NCBI GenBank assembly: GCA_021464245.1
Contig: JADCRB010000042.1
Span: forward strand, 2,091,914-2,155,913
Source: Carallia brachiata
Taxonomy: Eukaryota; Streptophyta; Magnoliopsida; Malpighiales; Rhizophoraceae
Length of the DNA: 64,000 bases
Reading direction: 5' to 3'
The notes beneath the pieces were generated by a model that was given only the letters and a program-made list of their open reading frames with translations, searched no databases and had not been told where the DNA came from. The translations under genes and the position numbers were made by a program. The stretch's first letter is position 1, and every line of letters begins with the position of its first letter. This document shows positions 23,428 through 37,254 of this stretch, piece after piece.

Positions 23428-26002
23428 ATGGGAGAGACCGGTATTAATGTCCGGTTTCCGGGCGGCCTCGACCCGAGGGCGCAAGAGTTCAGACCAAACA
23501 ACAGTTATAAAGTTAACCTTAACAACTTGTCGCCGCCGCCTCATCAACATCATCAAACTCCCTTCTTCGGACAACCATCACAGAATGTGTTCTATCCGTA
23601 CATTCTCCAAACGACGTCGTCGTCGTTTGGTGATGGCGCCGGAGCCGCCGATCATTTAGCTGGGTACCTGCAGCATCCTGCGCCAGCAGCACAACAGCTG
23701 GCCGGAGTCGGACCGCCTGTTCCTTCGTACGTTAGAACCGTTCCTCCGCTGCCACCTCCGTCGGCGGCGCCCACGAGAGCGCTTCTGGTGAGTTCGGTTG
23801 CGAGGGACGTGAGCGAGACGATGATTAGGAGGGAACTGGAGGTTTTCGGCGAGGTGAGAGGGGTTCAGATGGAGAGGCTTCGGGACGGGATCGTGACCGT
23901 TCATTTTTATGACCTGAGGCATGCAGAGATGGCGTTGAAGGAGATACGGGAGCAGCACATGCTTCAGCAAATCAGGATGAGCAACTTCTTTGCCTGCTTG
24001 CAACTTTCTCATCAGTTTGATGGAGGGAGGAGCGTGGTTGCACCACCGCCGCCGCCGCCTGCTTGTGGACTCATCGGCGGTTGTGCAGTGTGGGCCCAAT
24101 TCATAATTCCGGCGTGCAACTCCGTACCGGACGGGCTTAATCAAGGGACGATCGTGGTCTTTAATTTGGACCCCAATGTTTCCAGCAGTTGCCTAAAAGA
24201 AATTTTCCAAGCTTTCGGTACACAACATTTAAAAAAAAAGAGAAAAAAAAAACTTGTCATTTTGTTTTGTAGAGATTTTGCATTGCTTTCATAGAATTTT
24301 TGTTTCTTAAATCTTTATGGTCTGTGTTGCAGGAGCTGTTAAGGAACTAAGGGAGACACCCATGAAGAAGCAACAAAGGTTTGTGGAGTTTTATGATGTA
24401 AGGGATGCAGCCAAGGCATTAAGAGAAATGAATGGGAAAGAAATCTATGGCAAGCACGTTGTTATTGAGTTCAGTCGGCCTGGTGGCTATGGTGGGAAGT
24501 TTTTCAATGCCATCACCAAAGGCTATCCTTCTACTCGTAATTACAACAACACAATTTTCAACTACAAGAAAATTTCCAAGCATACTTTGCCACAGTTTTC
24601 TCTCACCGCGGAGAAGACATCAAATTCTTCCTGCAAGAGCAAGGGAAACCCTAATATTGACGAGAATGAAAATGGAGAGGAGACTTCAATGGATGAAACT
24701 TCGTGGATGAGTAGTGGTGGCATGGTAGGAGATGTGATTGTGGAGAAGATTGGAGCTGATGATGATGGGCCTCCCAAAAGAAATGAGAGAAAAAAAGGCC
24801 AAGGACAGTCCTCCTCGGCAACTGTAAAGCAGCAGCAGCAACAACAACAACAACAACAGCAGCCTAGGAGCAGGCAATGGAAGGGCAAGCAATTAAAGAA
24901 GCTCGATACACGTTTTCTCATAAATGAAGATGCAGTGGTTGAATCCAATTGTAGTGATTCGAGGACGACTCTTATGATCAAGAACATACCCAATAAGTAC
25001 AGGTTGGCCTTTTTACCTAAAGTTTTCATTTTTATTTGTTTTCTTAGAAATTTGATGTTTATTTTATCCCCCATGTAATATTCTTTCTCACCCATATATG
25101 GATATTGTTGCTGCAGTCAGAAGCTGCTGTTGAACATGCTAGACAACCACTGCATTCACTGCAACGAGCAGCTGATAGCCAACGGCGATGACCAACCGCT
25201 GTCCTCCTATGATTTTGTCTATCTTCCCATTGACTTCAAGTAATCATCCTTTTATCTTTCTTCGTTAAGTTGTCATATATATACGTTCATTTCAGACAGA
25301 ATTTGATACTCCTGTGATAGCCATACAGCATGAAATAAGATCTGGGTGTTCAAGTTTATATGTTTAATTTTGTCTTTGCTTATTTCCTTGTGTTAAAACA
25401 GCAATAAGTGCAACGTGGGATACGGATTCGTGAACATGACGTCGCCACAGGCAGCATGGAGGCTTTACAAAGCGTTTCACCATCATCATTGGGAGGTCTT
25501 CAACTCTAGAAAAATCTGTGAAGTCACTTATGCTAGAGTTCAGGCAAGTATATAAACATACATACATATATCTATAATATTCTTAATTATCTTGTCACTT
25601 AAATGTTATTGTGAAAATTACAAGAGAAAAAAAATTGATGAAATGAAGGGATTGGAAGCGTTAAAGGATCACTTCAAGAACTCGAAGTTCCCATGTGAGA
25701 TGATGGACCACTACCTCCCGGCGGTGTTTAACCCTCCAAGGGATGGCAGGCACCTGACGGAGCCGCTCCCCATTGTTGGTCACAGAAAACAGCAGCAGAT
25801 GCTCATCAAGTTGACGGATCCTGATGATGAGGTGGACGGTGGAGATATCCTCAAAAACGGCAAAGATGACGCTGAACAAGAAGAAGTCGAAGTGGATGAG
25901 GAAAACCTGAACTGCAACAGCAGCAGCAGCAGTAGCAGCTGCAGAAACGACGACGGCGGCGGCGGCGGAGATGATGGTAATGATGACATCCCTTGGAACT
26001 GA
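23428..26002 (+). CDS. TEL: TERMINAL EAR1-like (Mei2-like) RNA-binding protein, five exons
   Basis: Exons: 23428-24217, 24333-25002, 25117-25239, 25402-25543, 25649-26002, joining in frame to 692 residues. The start MGETG, followed by [10 protein letters not shown], matches the family N-terminus. RRM1 begins near 116 ([14 protein letters not shown]). RRM2 lies at about 238-315 and is split by intron 1 ([21 protein letters not shown]). A polyglutamine run lies near 430. The C-terminal Mei2 RRM starts near 475 ([13 protein letters not shown]) and includes DFVYLPIDF and GYGFVNM. The tail is Ser/Asp/Gly-rich. Intron 4 has a GC donor (CAG|GCAAGT); only this junction gives the expected VTYARVQGLEAL. 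TE1/TEL proteins act in shoot apices and restrain leaf initiation. Mei2-type RRMs bind RNA. No frame damage was seen. Confidence 0.93.
24829..24863 (+). repeat. CAG/CAA repeat encoding polyglutamine in TEL
   Basis: Twelve or so glutamine codons (mixed CAG and CAA) lie in TEL exon 2, between RRM2 and the Mei2 RRM. The mixed codons make it less prone to slippage than a pure CAG tract. Its length may vary among accessions. Confidence 0.85.
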
Positions 26003-26280
26003 GAAAAATATGAATAATATATCTTATCATATTTACTGCAACCAGCCATAGCTATAACAGCTATGAACAGCTACCAGAGCCATTGAAGAGATCGACCTTT
26101 GTTGAACTTTGAGTCCTCTCTCTCTCTTTTTCTCTCTCTCTCTCTCTCTCTCTCCTTGTTACACATAAATAGGAAAGTCCTCTCAAGTCTCACTCCATCA
26201 AAAGCCAAGAAGTCCTTTGTGTCATTCTCAAAGGTCATTCTCAAATGTTAGCTTAGCTGCCATGGTTTCCTCCATAATTA

Positions 26281-26312
<32 letters not shown>

Positions 26313-26340
26313 AGTGGTTTAAAGAATTTGTAAACTTTTA
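26003..26340 (+). other. TEL 3' UTR region with two (CT)n tracts
   Basis: Downstream of the TEL stop codon lie two CT-rich microsatellites, at about 26115-26154 and 26279-26313. They fall where a 3' UTR is expected. They could be polymorphic and could bind pyrimidine-tract proteins, but the sequence alone does not show a function. Confidence 0.6.
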
Positions 26341-26774
26341 ACCAAAAAAAAAGAGAGAGAATTTGTAAACTAGGTTGTTTATTTTTTTATTGTCCTTTTA
26401 GTTTTTTAATGTGTTAAACAAATTATAGTGCTAGCTTGCAGGTTGAAAATTTAGCTTTATAGGATTTTCATGAATGGTTTGTGGCTTGCTTTTGTTTTTA
26501 TTTCACAAGGTAGAAGCAGAACTATACAAAATGCATATAAATAATTTGTTTATTTAAGTATCCATGATATGTATTTTTTCAAAGAAATTCATTACAGAAA
26601 ACCGAACAGGCTTATTTTATTTAATTATAATTGTTAGTTGTTATGTATAAAAAGAACTAAAAAATTATAGTTTACATTTATAATTAAACATTTATGTAGT
26701 GTGGGATGTGAACTTATCTTAAAACAAAAATAGTAATAATAATTAATTTTTAGAGTCCATGAAAAGAGGAGTAG

Positions 26775-26985
26775 AGGCGGTGGGGAGGGGGCACGTGATT
26801 TTGCTGACAAGTCAGAGAGCAGTCGGTGCCACGTGGGACAGAAAAGTGGACGTGGCATTACTTCTGGCCTACAGAGAGTTTGACCTTGAGGTACCAGTAT
26901 GACCAGGAGAGCTGACCACAATCAGAAACCCCTCCCCGTTCTTCCATTGTCATCCACGTCATTGGCTGCTTCAATTTGTTTTTCT
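26775..26985. promoter_or_regulatory. Promoter-like cluster of ACGT (G-box/ABRE-type) elements without an adjacent gene
   Basis: Within about 170 bases there are GCACGTGA (about 26791), GCCACGTGGGA (about 26827), GACGTGGC (about 26849) and CCACGTCATTGG (about 26954). A W-box-like TTGACC also occurs (about 26879). This density is typical of ABA- or light-responsive plant promoters. TEL ends 770 bases to the left, and no start codon of a credible gene follows on either strand. It may be a remote element or the remains of a lost gene. Confidence 0.4.
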
Positions 26986-29900
26986 CTTTGCCCTTTTCTT
27001 TTATTTTTATCTTTTTTTTGGACATATGCCCTTTTCTTTTATTTATTTATCGAATATCACGTCCAAATGTTGGGGCCTAAGAGAAGCACAGGAACGATAA
27101 AGTTACATGAGTTTGGTTTTAACACCCTACAAAATAATCATTCAAATCCGTTATGTTGGCGATATCAATGCAATTTTTTAGTAAAAAAAATATAATTATA
27201 TTAAAATGTAAAATAATAAAATTAAAATTTAAAATTAAATTGTTATTTTATGATTTAAAGTGTAGATGTCATATAATATAAGTTAAGAAAATTTTTTTTT
27301 AAAAAAATTTATTTAAAATATCAATATGATTACATTTTCTTAATATAAAATTACATTAGTTGCTTTTAATATAGTGGGTTTGTATGGTTTAACTTTATGG
27401 ATTTAAAACTTTTCTGAAGTTACATATGGTTAATTAATCTGACGTATTCCAAACACATTATATGTTAGTTATTAACTTGCATTTAACAGCTTTAATAATA
27501 CAATGCACACCATTATTTTGAATGCGTGTGTGCATTGAAGAAGAGAATGTTTTTGTTACTTGTAACTCATATTTAATGTCAGTTTTTGGAATTTGTCAGA
27601 CAATTAAAATTAAGTTTTTTCTCAAACTGATGTTTTCCACTTAAATGTATGTAATACTTTATTTATGAAGTATTAATTTTTTTTTATTAAAAGTGTTGTT
27701 TAAAGTACTTGACTAGGTTTAAAACAGATTATTATTTATGCATTTTTGTTCTCAAAACCAAAAAAAAAATAGAGATGATCTCATAATTCTTTAAAATGAC
27801 TGCATTGATCAAAACTATTGTTTATTAGGTTTACTTTAAGACCATAAGGTATGATATTATCAATAAAGAGACTAAACTTAATTAGTTTTGTTTTCATAAC
27901 TAATGCTTTTAAAATCACAAATATTTTTACCTTACCGCTATGACACTGTCTATACATGTTATCTGTGATGTCCATATCCATTATACAATTTCTGTATCCA
28001 ATGATTCATAGCCTTCACCCCCAAAAAATTTTCTGACCATATAATTATCCAACACCTTTCGTTCTGTCACACTCTGTCCACATCATACTCTTTTTTGCCT
28101 GATATCGTGGGGTTTTGACACGTGGACGACCTGATAACTGCCACATCCCCACACTCTCTCCGGCTCTCATGTTGTTTGATCTCCGTTTGTCTTAACCTCG
28201 TAATATTGTTTTGGATGTCAAATCGAACAGCCTGCGCTGCCCCTCTGGGACACTGTTGGGTTTTGCTACTTTGACCAAAATCGTGCAAAGACAAAGAAGC
28301 CTTTGATCAAGAACCAAATGAAACCTGAAGTGGGAAAAAGCCCTTGTTGTCTTTTTACATATTTGGTTTGCTGTTGGGGTGTTAATTTTGCTATGCACTT
28401 TGAGCCTGACCACCTTGCAGCTGGAATGTTAGTTGCTTTTTTTTTTTGAGTGTTAGTATCGTTAGACAACATTGTAGCTCTGTATTCAAGAAACATAAAG
28501 TGGCTCAATAGTTATGGCTTTCTTCGCACGAGAAATAAATTGTATATTTAATTTTATTATTTAATTTTAATAAAATTTAAATTTATAATTTAAATTTAAA
28601 CCCTTTGGTTAATTGGACCGGCTCTCGTTCAAATGCAAGTTACTGATCATTCATAATGACCTGTTGTTATATACGTACACATCACTGTGTCCTACTGTCC
28701 TATGCTAGCAACTAGCAAAGCATGAATATGGGTATAAAACTAGCTTTTGCAATAGCTTCTACTGTGAATGACAAATTGACATTGTAATGGAAAAAGGGCA
28801 CCCTCTGGATTGTCACGTATTGCGTCAAACAAACAGTGGGTGTGTACTTGACACATTAATCCAACAACAACGCACAAAGGTTGCAGCAGTCCGGTTGTTT
28901 ATGGCAATTATTTGGGAAATTTATCTTTGTCGTTTCCCAAGAATTTTTGTCGTTGGTTAAAATAAATTTTCAATTTACTAAAGATATTCCTCAACCAAAG
29001 TACTCCATTTTCACTTCCAAAAGTATTATACATGGAAAAACACAAATTTGTTGATGCAACTCAAATGAAAATATGCAGGGGAGGTCACGTTGCATTATTA
29101 TGATTATTGGTCGGTAATATTTTAATAAATAATTACAACTATCAGTAGAAAAAAAAAAAAACTACAAATAGACAATCAATGAGTGCCATCTTACCTGCTT
29201 CAATCCTGCTTTTATGTGGGGAAGCCCTTTCACTTCTAAATTGTAGTTATGAAGAACAAGAAATTTTGTCTCATGTTATTGTTGTTACAGAGAGTCTTTA
29301 GGCAAATGGTCAAAGATTTGGGTTTGGGGTCGTGCGCGGCTTAATGACGCTTTTGAGCTGATCAAGGCCACACGGTTGGCCACCTGGATTCTCATTCATG
29401 TGAAATTAATTTTAGTTTTAGAACCCAATAAAAAAGTAGAGTAGATTATTGGTTACATTCTTGGATGGCAGAAAGCTTTGGAAAACACGTTTGTTGGGTT
29501 GTCTGTCTTCTTATTAATTGACTGTGCATTTTTTTTTCAATTAAGGGTTTTAATCCTATATAGGTTTACAAATTTACCCACAAGCAACACGGTAGTAAGA
29601 TTGATCTATTGTAAATTGGGCTTCCATAAAAATAAATAAAAAAAAGAAGTGGAGTTTAAGTTAATTTTCATGAGTTTTTCAAAACCATTTTTTTTTTTAA
29701 CATAAAGCGAAGGTTTTTATAGATTAAAATAATCTAAAGATAATAACGAGTTTAAAGCATGCAAGCATGCGACAGATTTTCAACTCAGTCTAATGAACGA
29801 GAGTTCTCTCTGGACTGAGAGGCTACTCAATCTACTACTCTATTTGTAGATCATCTGATGACAGTACAAGTACAATTAGTCAGAAAATCAAGAAACCTAC

Positions 29901-30085
29901 AAATTTTACGTAAAAAAATGAATGAATATATTTTTTGGGGGTTGTGAAATATCAAGCGATCATGTGATTAGATCTCAAATTTTACGTAAAAAATAATATA
30001 CTTGCTCAATAAACTTTAACAAAGTTTCTAGTCCCAACCAGGTGCGGAACCATGAAAAAATTTGGGGAGGGGGGAATTTTCCCCA

Positions 30086-30130
<45 letters not shown>

Positions 30131-30643
30131 TAAATTCTACGTCAAAAAAAATATATATACACACTAAATTCTATATTATTTTTCCTACTGAAATATTATT
30201 ACTGCCCTCACAGATATTTTTTTTCTCCATAAGCTCACACAATGACTAATTTTTTTTTATGGATATATAAATTTTATCCTCACTGATTAATGTTTTTGGA
30301 TCTGCCCTAGTCTCCAGATGAGTCAATAATAATAATAATAATAACATTCAACAATCGAGTTATTAGAACAATAATTTAGAGTCTGTTCCAAAAAAAAACA
30401 CCAATAATTTAGAGGCCAATTTCATTGATGCAATCATCTTGTGTAATAGATAATCTTCATATTACATTCAAGCACCGAAGAGCTTTTATTCTTATCCCAA
30501 CCATTGCACAGAACGCAGTAAACTAAGACACAAATCTGTGAGATAACGTGACCAAGAATTTGAACTTCAGCAACAACAGGAATGATAACATAAATGTAAA
30601 GAAAGTACTTTATTCTTTTGCTTAGCAAAATCCGGCAATCAAC
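26986..30643. other. AT-rich intergenic DNA
   Basis: I see no gene. A block at about 28045-28160 has promoter-like words (ACACGTGGAC, TGCCACATCC) but leads nowhere obvious. A (TA)n tract followed by (AC)n lies at about 30088-30130. Short poly(T)/poly(A) runs are scattered through the rest. Confidence 0.45.
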
Positions 30644-32226
<1,583 letters not shown>

Positions 32227-32295
32227 ACCAACAGACTTCGGATACTAAAAGTATAATTGCAAATGTGAGATGAAGGCATGCATAAACGCTATATG

Positions 32296-32311
32296 CTTAT
32301 ATAGTCAATGG
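32296..32311 (-). promoter_or_regulatory. TATA box and CCAAT-like element of the CEP gene
   Basis: On the minus strand, CTATATAAG (32304-32296) lies about 70 bases before the CEP start codon, with CCATTG just upstream (about 32311-32306). This predicts a 5' UTR of roughly 40 bases. Spacing and sequence fit a plant core promoter. Confidence 0.6.
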
Positions 32312-34793
32312 ATAAGAGATTGTGCTCAAGCTTTTTTAGGACTTTAACCCAAAACTAAGGCGAAAAAAGTCGGAGAGAAATGGCTGCGAGAATCATCTTC
32401 TGACCAGCTCAACAACAGAAAGAATTTGAGAGAAGACAAGGAGAAGGATGATAAAGTTTTTCTTTAGAATCAAGAAAGAAAAGTTGGTTGGTTTATAGTC
32501 TAGCAGTGATGCAAAAATCTCATCAAAGAGAGATCATCTGTTTTGGGCTTTAACCAAAATTTGAGGGGAAAAGGAAGCTATCTTTTTGGAGGTTACACTT
32601 CTATTTTTAGATGAGAGGGTTTTGTCATCTTTGGTCCATCCTGGAGCTGCCATGCCCATCACGTTCCTTTCTAAAGTTGCTTACTGGAGATTACGAATTG
32701 GTTGGCTGCGGAACACGATTTAATGCAAGTATTGGAGAAGGTTCCCCCGATCTGCCAATGCCTTTTTGTTCAAAAGCGATCAGTCTTAAAAGGTTCTAAC
32801 GTTATTGCTTATCAATGGCCAAAACTTCAAGTTCACTTTGATGCAAGAAGCTTAAGCGATTTCCATAGTTTACCCTAAACTTCCATTCTTTGGCTCCTAA
32901 ATGAGTCCCCCATACTTCAAGAGTGTAGTCCAGATGGAGTTGCAGAGCATGCTATTGTTTTTGAAATTTTTAGGCCCTGCATTTAACTGGGAAGGGAAAC
33001 AAAAATGGAGACTTGGCTATCCCTTGAATCACTCAGGTCTGCTATTCAAGGAACTTTGACCGCATGGCCGAGGGTTGAGACACAGTACAATTGAAAAACT
33101 GAAGGCTTCGAATTTCAGTCTAATTAAATCAAACAGAAATAAGTAATAAAAAGACATCCAAGTACCATGGGCACGGTCCGTTCATCAATAACCAGACACC
33201 TTTTGTTGTATAATTGAATTGTGCAGTAAATTTATCTATAGCATTGCATACAGTTGTACTTTTAGTGACTGAAGGTTGGGAGTTAAGAAGTTAGCTACTA
33301 TAATCTATATAAGCTCATGTGCTTGCTCGTTTTACTTCTCGGGTAGGGAGTCTCAGAATTTTCCTTGGATTGGACAACATTGTACTCCAATTTGACTATC
33401 TCCAGGCCATCCCGGCAACTCTTACTGGGAGTTGGCTGCCACGATCAGTATAACATCAAGTACATAACATGGATCCGACAAACATTCTGCTAAAATTCAC
33501 ATGGGGATCAACAGATTCATTCGTTCATGTGCCAGAAAAATTACACACACGTAAAGAGAGAGATAGCTACTCCCAAAACGCACACTAGTTTCCACTAGTG
33601 GCTACTATGGAGTGGAAGTGAAGCCCACAAGAAACCATCTAAAGGTAAACAATCCGGAACTCGGAAGGCAGACAAAGATGAGAGTCGAAGTTCTGCCATT
33701 TTACTTATTACCCTGTAATTGTATAATGTAATTCAACATAGGGAAAACCCACCATGGGAATATGGAGAGCTTCTCCTTTTTTAAGGGGAGGTGGGCGAAG
33801 GGAGGTTGTGAGAGACAGTGTGTCTAATGGAAGCCATATATCATAGCAGGACAGGTCATGCAACTCAACTTCTCTTCCACGGGAATTGCAAAAATGTTTG
33901 ATGACTACAGAGGTTTAGAAAAATTACACAATCTATCAATTTGCAATTCCCAGGCATACTTGTCTAGTCTATTATAATTTTAGAGATGCCTAATGCCTTG
34001 GCTTCCTTACTCTGCTTGCTCTCTCATCTTTATGACTTCTTGACAGCCTTGGAAAAGATATGCTGGAGGAGGATTTATGACAGGCATATACAAAAAAAAC
34101 ATGTTTTAACTGCCAAAACATGTCATCCAGTGAAGAAAGAAGCATCAACCATTGCAGACACATTTTGCTGAAAACTTGTGCAAAAGGAAGCTTTTATCAT
34201 TTGCTCTTCATATAAAATCTGAAATCTGATAGGACACCACTCTGCAATCTTTTGATGCCAATCTCACTTTATTTAGTGTACCAATTTCCAACGTGTTGAA
34301 CTACCAAATACAAAGGCAATCCAATGCACGAAACTCCCACATTTTGGAGTTCAAGAAAGGGTCAAATATATGCAGCCTTACCCCTGTTTTCATAAAGAGA
34401 CTACTTCCACAAGCATGTCTGAACTAATAAATTGGGAAATAAAAATACCAACATCCCAATCCTATATAGAGAAAAACACAGCATTCCGTTACTCCCAAAC
34501 ACCAACCAAGTGTTCAACAGAAAAATGATGATTCCACAAATTATTGAAAGCAATGTTGTTCTTTGCTATCCATAGCACAAATAGAAGCGATATCCCAACA
34601 TTCGACACAAGGTGGCATCGGAAATCAATAAAGACAATGTACTTGTGCCAGTCACAGAATCATGGTTCTCAGCTTATCAGATATATTATACTTGCGTAAA
34701 GTCTAAGAAGGAAAATTTCAAGAATAAATGTGACGACAAGAAGTTGACAAGAAGTTGACAAGCAGAAGCCAACCATCTTCGAGAAGCGAAACA
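32312..34793. other. Intergenic DNA between CEP and the 63-residue protein gene
   Basis: No gene could be supported. Short open frames (for example near 32611-32799 and 33986-34171) lack homology I recognise and lack splice context. The right end presumably includes the 3' UTR of the minus-strand gene ending at 34794. That part contains an 11-base tandem duplication (aagttgacaag) at about 34741-34762. Confidence 0.5.
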
Positions 34794-35586
34794 TTAGGCA
34801 AGAGATTCCTTCTCCTTGGCTTGTCGAAGCAGTTCCTCTCTCACTCTCTTGATCTCCGCTTCCTTCTCCATTCTCTCTTTCTGCCACAAAAAAAGAAAAA
34901 AAAAAAAAGAAACCGTCAAATGCAGACATTACTCTGTACTTCAATATTGTCTGATCTGCTGAGAAACCAGACAGAGCATAACACAAACCAACCGACCAAT
35001 CTGAACATCACTACGGATCCTAATCATCGTAATCAAAGGTTTTGCGTTCAAATGAGGATGGAAAAGAGGATTAAATTAAACTAAATCGAAACTGAAAAAA
35101 CTCTGATTTTTTTTTCAATTATTAAAATGAAAAAGCAGGAGTGATGACCTACAGTCTCGCAAAGCGACGGTTACGGCAACTGTACCCTAACAGGATTCAG
35201 ACTCGTTAAATCATACAAGCGGTGGTGATGCAATTGTGAATTGATATATTAAAACAACAACAACAACAACAACAAAAATCCGCTACATGAATCTTTTCCA
35301 ATCATTCCAATCTATTACACTAAAAATTTTAAATCTAACCGAAATAAAGATTTCCGAGTCAACTTAAGTTCGTAATCCTCCTCTCTCTCTCTAAATATCT
35401 CGTCCCTCCTCTGGTTATATCCGCATGAATTTTGAGAAATTTATGGAAAATTCTAGAAAATAAAAATAATAAAAAAGTGACCTTTTCGTCTTGATGGAGG
35501 GCGATCCAGACGTGAAGCTTGTCCATGGACTGCCAGAAGATAAAGGCTCCCAGTGTCATCCCAAAGAACGACGCCATTTTCACCAT
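34794..35586 (-). CDS. Conserved-looking 63-residue membrane microprotein, two exons
   Basis: Exons (minus): 35586-35482 (35 codons) and 34880-34794 (28 codons plus TAA), with a clean GT-AG intron. The product begins MVKMASFFGMTLGAFIFWQS, a short hydrophobic segment (about 5-20). Then comes an amphipathic stretch, MDKLHVWIALHQDEK. A charged helix, KERMEKEAEIKRVREELLRQ, ends in AKEKESLA, like a short coiled coil. I remember similar small uncharacterised plant proteins but cannot name a function. The layout suggests a single-pass protein with a helical cytosolic or matrix tail. It is easily missed because each exon is under 110 bases. A (GAA)n tract (about 35590-35614) lies in the leader. Confidence 0.75.
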
Positions 35587-35589
35587 TTT

Positions 35590-35614
35590 CTTCTTCTTCT
35601 TCTTCTTCTTCTCG
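35590..35614 (-). repeat. (GAA)n tract in the leader of the 63-residue protein gene
   Basis: A run of GAA (minus strand; TTC on plus) sits immediately before the start codon, like the (GAA)n tract in the CFI68-like leader at 5459-5486. It is a microsatellite of the 5' UTR. Confidence 0.7.
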
Positions 35615-37254
35615 TTTCTTTGTCGGGGCTTCCCAATCGGATCGACGAACCAGGGCCAGGAATAAGTAGGTGGAATCGGGTCGGGTTCAGGGGAATGGGT
35701 TGTTATACAGTGCAATGTAGACTAGTGTGTCTTCGCCTACGCCCTACTTCTTCTGCGCTGATTATTGAGTGATGAATGTGGACGGATGTGATGAGATTTT
35801 GTGGGCTCCGGGCAATAAAACGATGCTGTTTCTTCGCTTGTTTTTGTACGGGGGCCTTGATTTTTCTGGCGGCCCATCAATAACGTTGAGTTCGTTTAAT
35901 TAAAAGTTTCGGTTTCGAACTCTGTAAATGCAACCACGTTAAATACCTGATGGGAGACCTTTACCACACTTCATAGTCCTACCTGAATCGGTCCAGATTA
36001 GTCAGTCTAATGGGTTAGATATTGGGCGGTCTAGACAAAAAAAAAAAATAATTACTCTTTTTTCAAAAAAAAAAAACAGAAAAATTACAAAACTATGTTT
36101 AGTATCTTGTTTTCGGCACAATTGGATTGAAACAATTTTGTTCGAACCTCTTAATCCTCTATTCGAATCTCAAAGTTATTCTAATCTCCTTTTGCGACTT
36201 TTTGCCTTCTTGTAAGTAAATAAATAAATAAATATATATATATATATATATATATTTATTTATTTATTTAGCTTGAATATTTATCCCATTCTTCATTTAG
36301 CTCCACTGGCATTTCATTTTGGACACTTTAATGTAAGAAGGGCTTAAATAAAAAAAAGGCAAAATTTTATGACACAGATATACACGTAAAATGAAATATA
36401 GGGACTAATTCCTGGAAAATTTTTCCTTAGAATTTTGACTGAGTTTAACAAAAATATTAACAAATATACTTGAATGACAAGCTACAAATTATAGAGTGTG
36501 CATTAGGGGATTTCGGCTTTTAAAAATATCTTTCAATGAATCTGATTTTAATTACCATAAAATTATAATATGTTGGAAAAAAAAAGCTAAAATTTGGAGC
36601 ATAAAAGTGATATTAGTTAGATATTAAATTAGTTAGAAATCAACTCTTGAGGGAGATATAAGTTTCTATTATAGAGATATTGAGATCTGATTTTGATACG
36701 AGATATAAAATTTATGAGAATAAAAAAAGTATCATAAAAGAAAACTTAGCACCTAATTAACCAATTAAGTCTTTGACGTCATATCATATCCTTTTTCTTT
36801 TCTTTTTTTTTTTTTCAAAGAAAGGAACAATATTGTGTTCATAATACATCGATCCAAACACCATGATAATTTTTCACTTTTATTTTAATAACAATTATGA
36901 AATTTTTAAGAATTAATAGGGCAAATGATCACTACAAGAGAAAGGAGACAGAAGATATAAAATGAATGACAAAGTATAAGTAAAATGTGAGAACTTAATC
37001 TAATTTATAATATTTGTTCAAGGGATAATGTTATTAAGGCCTGGCTGACAAGCTACCAGGCATTTTCTGTAACAGTATTTCCTGAGAATGCTTTATGTTG
37101 GTGTTTATGTGGGAGTATCTGCTTTATAGGTATGTGTTTATCTTAAAAAATATCCTTAGAGGTACTGTAAACTCTTCACTACATCTTTTACCAGATGATT
37201 AAGTTCATCTTGAGATTAGATAGTTTAATGAAGATGATAGTTTTCAGGTTTTGC
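35615..37254. other. Intergenic DNA with promoter side of the microprotein gene and AT-rich repeats
   Basis: No gene was seen. A (TA)n tract lies near 36232-36254, inside an imperfect palindrome (aataaataaata / tatttatttattta). Around 35900-36020 there is a moderately GC-rich patch with a B-box-like word (ggtttcgaactct), possibly an old tRNA-derived SINE. Evidence is weak. Confidence 0.35.

Noticed and set aside
23020..23574. Minus-strand frames with Ser-Leu repeats across the TEL leader
   Set aside because: They are translations of the (GA)n microsatellite read as CT on the other strand.
24333..25002. TEL as two separate genes
   Set aside because: The breaks between the open blocks are normal introns; joining them gives one protein with RRM1, RRM2 (split by intron 1) and the Mei2 RRM in frame.
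28067..28508. Three overlapping minus-strand frames of 73-80 codons
   Set aside because: They have no shared domain, no splice signals linking them and no recognised homology; they look like chance open frames.
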